Positions 35,714 to 37,163 of a stretch of 37,163 nucleotides of DNA are shown here, in pieces. Under the pieces are notes generated by a model, which saw nothing but the letters and a program-made list of their open reading frames with translations, did no database searches and was not told the origin of the DNA. Position 1 is the first letter of the stretch. Each line of letters opens with the position of its first letter. Both the position numbers and the translations under genes were made by a program. This DNA comes from an uncultured Dehalococcoidia bacterium (GTDB taxonomy: Bacteria > Chloroflexota > Dehalococcoidia > Lucifugimonadales > CATQGZ01): contig CATQGZ010000001.1 of NCBI GenBank assembly GCA_958295685.1, forward strand, positions 1-37,163, in the 5' to 3' direction.

Positions 35714-36974
35714 TCTTGTCCACCAGGTCGTCGGGCAGCTCGACTAGCCTCTGTATCTGATCGTTCGTGGTGATCTCCGGGCCCGTGGTCAGGCCCTCGA
35801 TGTTCAGCGTGGCCTTGGTGGTGAAGCGCTTGGGGTTCACCAGGAGGTATCCCACGAAGTCGCGCACCGGGAAATAGTCGGCAAACTTCTCGGCGTCGTA
35901 CTCGGAATCGACCACCTTGGGGCCGTCCAGCTCGTACGCTCCCTGATCGCCGACGAAGTAGGCGCGGTTGCGCGGGGCCCACGGGGTCAGTATCGCCGTG
36001 GTCCCCCACGTCTCCAGCCCGAGGAACGGGCGTATGCCCCACCCCGACACGGGGTTCGCCGCGGTCTTGTTGCGGGAGTAGTAGTTGGTCTCGTGGTAGC
36101 GGTAGTCGAGCGGGTTCATAATGATGTACCTGAGGACGTTCCTGTACTTTAGCCAGTGGTTGTTCACGATCTCCTGGAATATCTGGGACGAGTCCGCCTG
36201 CGCCCGGGGGAACACGCTCATGTTGCCGCTCGATGCAATGCTGTTAGTTCCGGTCGGGAACGTGGTCTCCGTGTTCTCCGGAGAGAACGACAGGGCCTGG
36301 AGGGCCATGAGGTCGCGCACCTGCATGAGCAGTTGATTCCCCTGCATCGCCGAAAAGGACAGCGGATCGAGCGTCGCCTCCATCCTGTCCTCCCTGCTGA
36401 TGTACAGGTGCATGTCGTTGCGCTTTATCCTGTACTCGGTCTGGCCAAAGTCGGTGTGGGTGATGGTCGGCTCCTGGAGGCGGCTCACCTGCACGGTAAC
36501 GCCCGGCGCCCCGCCCTCCGGTATCTTTCCCCTGAGGTTGTCGGACGGGATCCGCATGAACGCCTTGTTGATGACGTTGAGCGAGTTGATGCGGCCGATG
36601 AGTTGCTGGACGAACTGGACGATGGTAATCTGGTGGATTGCCGAGTCGTTCAGCGCCGCGCTCCGAGTCAGCATGTTCATGCGGTTCCACTTGGCCGCGC
36701 TCATGTCCCCATACTGGCCCTCCTCCTTGAGGCGCTCGATCTCCACCTGCGTGGCGCGGAAGTTGATCATGTTGGGCGACGCCCCCGAGAGGTGGACGTC
36801 CGTCGTGTACGGGTGGCCCGGCGCTATGCGGGGATCCGACGCGCTCTTGATGTACGTGGACGGCTGGAACGAGAACAGCCGCTCGCCCGAATCCTTGATG
36901 TCGGTCTCGTTGCCCTCGCGCAACTGCCTCGTTCTCGGGTAGTACGAGCCGCTGTAGGTCTTTTCGCGCGCCAA
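35700..36974 (-). CDS. Major capsid protein (HK97-fold candidate)
   Basis: A 424-residue protein. The helix QLLMQVRDLMALQALSFS following DMHLYISREDRMEATLDPLS resembles the spine helix and preceding P-domain strand of HK97-type capsid proteins. RNVLRYIIMNPLDYRYHE (about 280) and the closing KVVDSEYDAEKFADYF and VRDFVGYLLVNPKRFTT segments are typical of coat proteins that end with an A-domain and a final strand. Length and position at the head of the structural genes agree. The start is TTG 36974, immediately after the TGA of the preceding gene and with no better alternative. Terminase, portal and protease should lie further right, beyond the window. Confidence 0.72.
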   Translation of the reverse strand: MAREKTYSGSYYPRTRQLREGNETDIKDSGERLFSFQPSTYIKSASDPRIAPGHPYTTDVHLSGASPNMINFRATQVEIERLKEEGQYGDMSAAKWNRMNMLTRSAALNDSAIHQITIVQFVQQLIGRINSLNVINKAFMRIPSDNLRGKIPEGGAPGVTVQVSRLQEPTITHTDFGQTEYRIKRNDMHLYISREDRMEATLDPLSFSAMQGNQLLMQVRDLMALQALSFSPENTETTFPTGTNSIASSGNMSVFPRAQADSSQIFQEIVNNHWLKYRNVLRYIIMNPLDYRYHETNYYSRNKTAANPVSGWGIRPFLGLETWGTTAILTPWAPRNRAYFVGDQGAYELDGPKVVDSEYDAEKFADYFPVRDFVGYLLVNPKRFTTKATLNIEGLTTGPEITTNDQIQRLVELPDDLVDKNDDA

Positions 36975-37103
36975 TCAGCACACCCCCGTCTGGACGAGCA
37001 CCACGTCCTTGTCGTTGACGCCGGTAGCCGAAAGGAAAGCCCTGTCCGCAAACTGCACGCGGGGCCCGTCCGAATATGTAGCCGCTGGCAAAGTCTGCAC
37101 CAT
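36975..37103 (-). CDS. Small protein upstream of the capsid gene (possibly partial)
   Basis: 42 residues from ATG 37103, ending VNDKDVVLVQTGVC before a TGA that directly precedes the capsid start. The frame is also open to the window edge, so the gene may be longer. Another frame at the edge (VVAHYLSDADGMVVVPGD) looks equally coding-like, so a gene boundary or frame change lies near 37060-37103. Possibly a head decoration or scaffold-linked protein; not recognised. Confidence 0.45.
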   Translation of the reverse strand: MVQTLPAATYSDGPRVQFADRAFLSATGVNDKDVVLVQTGVC

Positions 37104-37163
37104 CCCCGGGCACCACCACCATGCCGTCGGCATCGCTGAGGTAATGGGCCACCACGAGCTCTC

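Noticed and set aside
1..37163. Integrase, att sites and tRNA genes
   Set aside because: No recombinase motifs, no tRNA-like fold and no terminal direct repeats were noticed by eye, so a lytic or episomal genome cannot be distinguished from a provirus here.

Overview
The window looks like part of the genome of a tailed archaeal virus (Caudoviricetes, siphovirus-like) or an integrated relative. The archaeal assignment rests on promoter architecture. Many transcription units start with a TATA-like box (CTTAAAT, ATTAAAT, TATATA) about 25-28 nt upstream of the start codon, which implies leaderless transcripts; internal genes instead use GGAGG-type ribosome sites or 4-nt ATGA overlaps. Base composition is high in G+C by eye. 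Proteins are not acidified the way haloarchaeal ones are; several are rich in Lys and Ala. Three small zinc ribbons with a C-terminal CPCC-x3-LR-type signature resemble short zinc proteins I associate with Nitrososphaeria (Thaumarchaeota). My best host guess is therefore a G+C-rich thaumarchaeon, for example a Cenarchaeum-like sponge symbiont. This is inference only.

Layout. (1) 1-2722, plus strand: the tail of an acidic protein, a PAPS-reductase-family protein, then a zinc-ribbon / DNA methyltransferase / zinc-ribbon cluster. (2) 2611-8594, minus strand: two ribbon-helix-helix regulators, one with a palindromic operator on its own TATA box; a glycosylation-prone membrane-anchored protein; a modification/nuclease cassette (HNH nuclease, small Zn protein, C5 cytosine methyltransferase, PD-(D/E)XK-like nuclease); a peculiar inverted-repeat/GA-tract intergenic region at 6903-7091; and a short operon with a histone H1-like tail protein. 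(3) 8676-9346, plus strand: two small genes divergent from that operon. (4) 9397-15773, plus strand: a 23-gene operon, probably early, with an RHH regulator, an OB-fold ssDNA-binding candidate, an Mre11/SbcD-like nuclease and about 20 tiny proteins, nearly all joined by ATGA overlaps. (5) 15774-15872: the convergence point, holding two identical 25-nt hairpin repeats 42 nt apart. (6) 15873-37103, minus strand: the late module, transcribed right to left. It runs from the major capsid protein through head-tail connector, tail terminator, tail tube, HK97-gp10-like, tape-measure and baseplate-hub candidates to a large set of fibre proteins, two of which consist largely of about 14-residue repeats. 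Terminase, portal and protease are not seen and would lie to the right of the window.

How it works together. The plus-strand operon would supply regulators, an ssDNA-binding protein and a DNA-end nuclease early. The left arm supplies DNA modification and nucleases that could protect viral DNA or attack competitors. The minus-strand module builds a siphovirus-like particle whose fibre genes carry perfect nucleotide repeats (3 x 195 bp and 3 x 42 bp), suggesting rapid repeat-number change. The most unusual signals are the hairpin direct repeats at the convergence point, the repeat-built fibre genes, the chained micro-ORF operon and the 6951-7083 inverted repeat.
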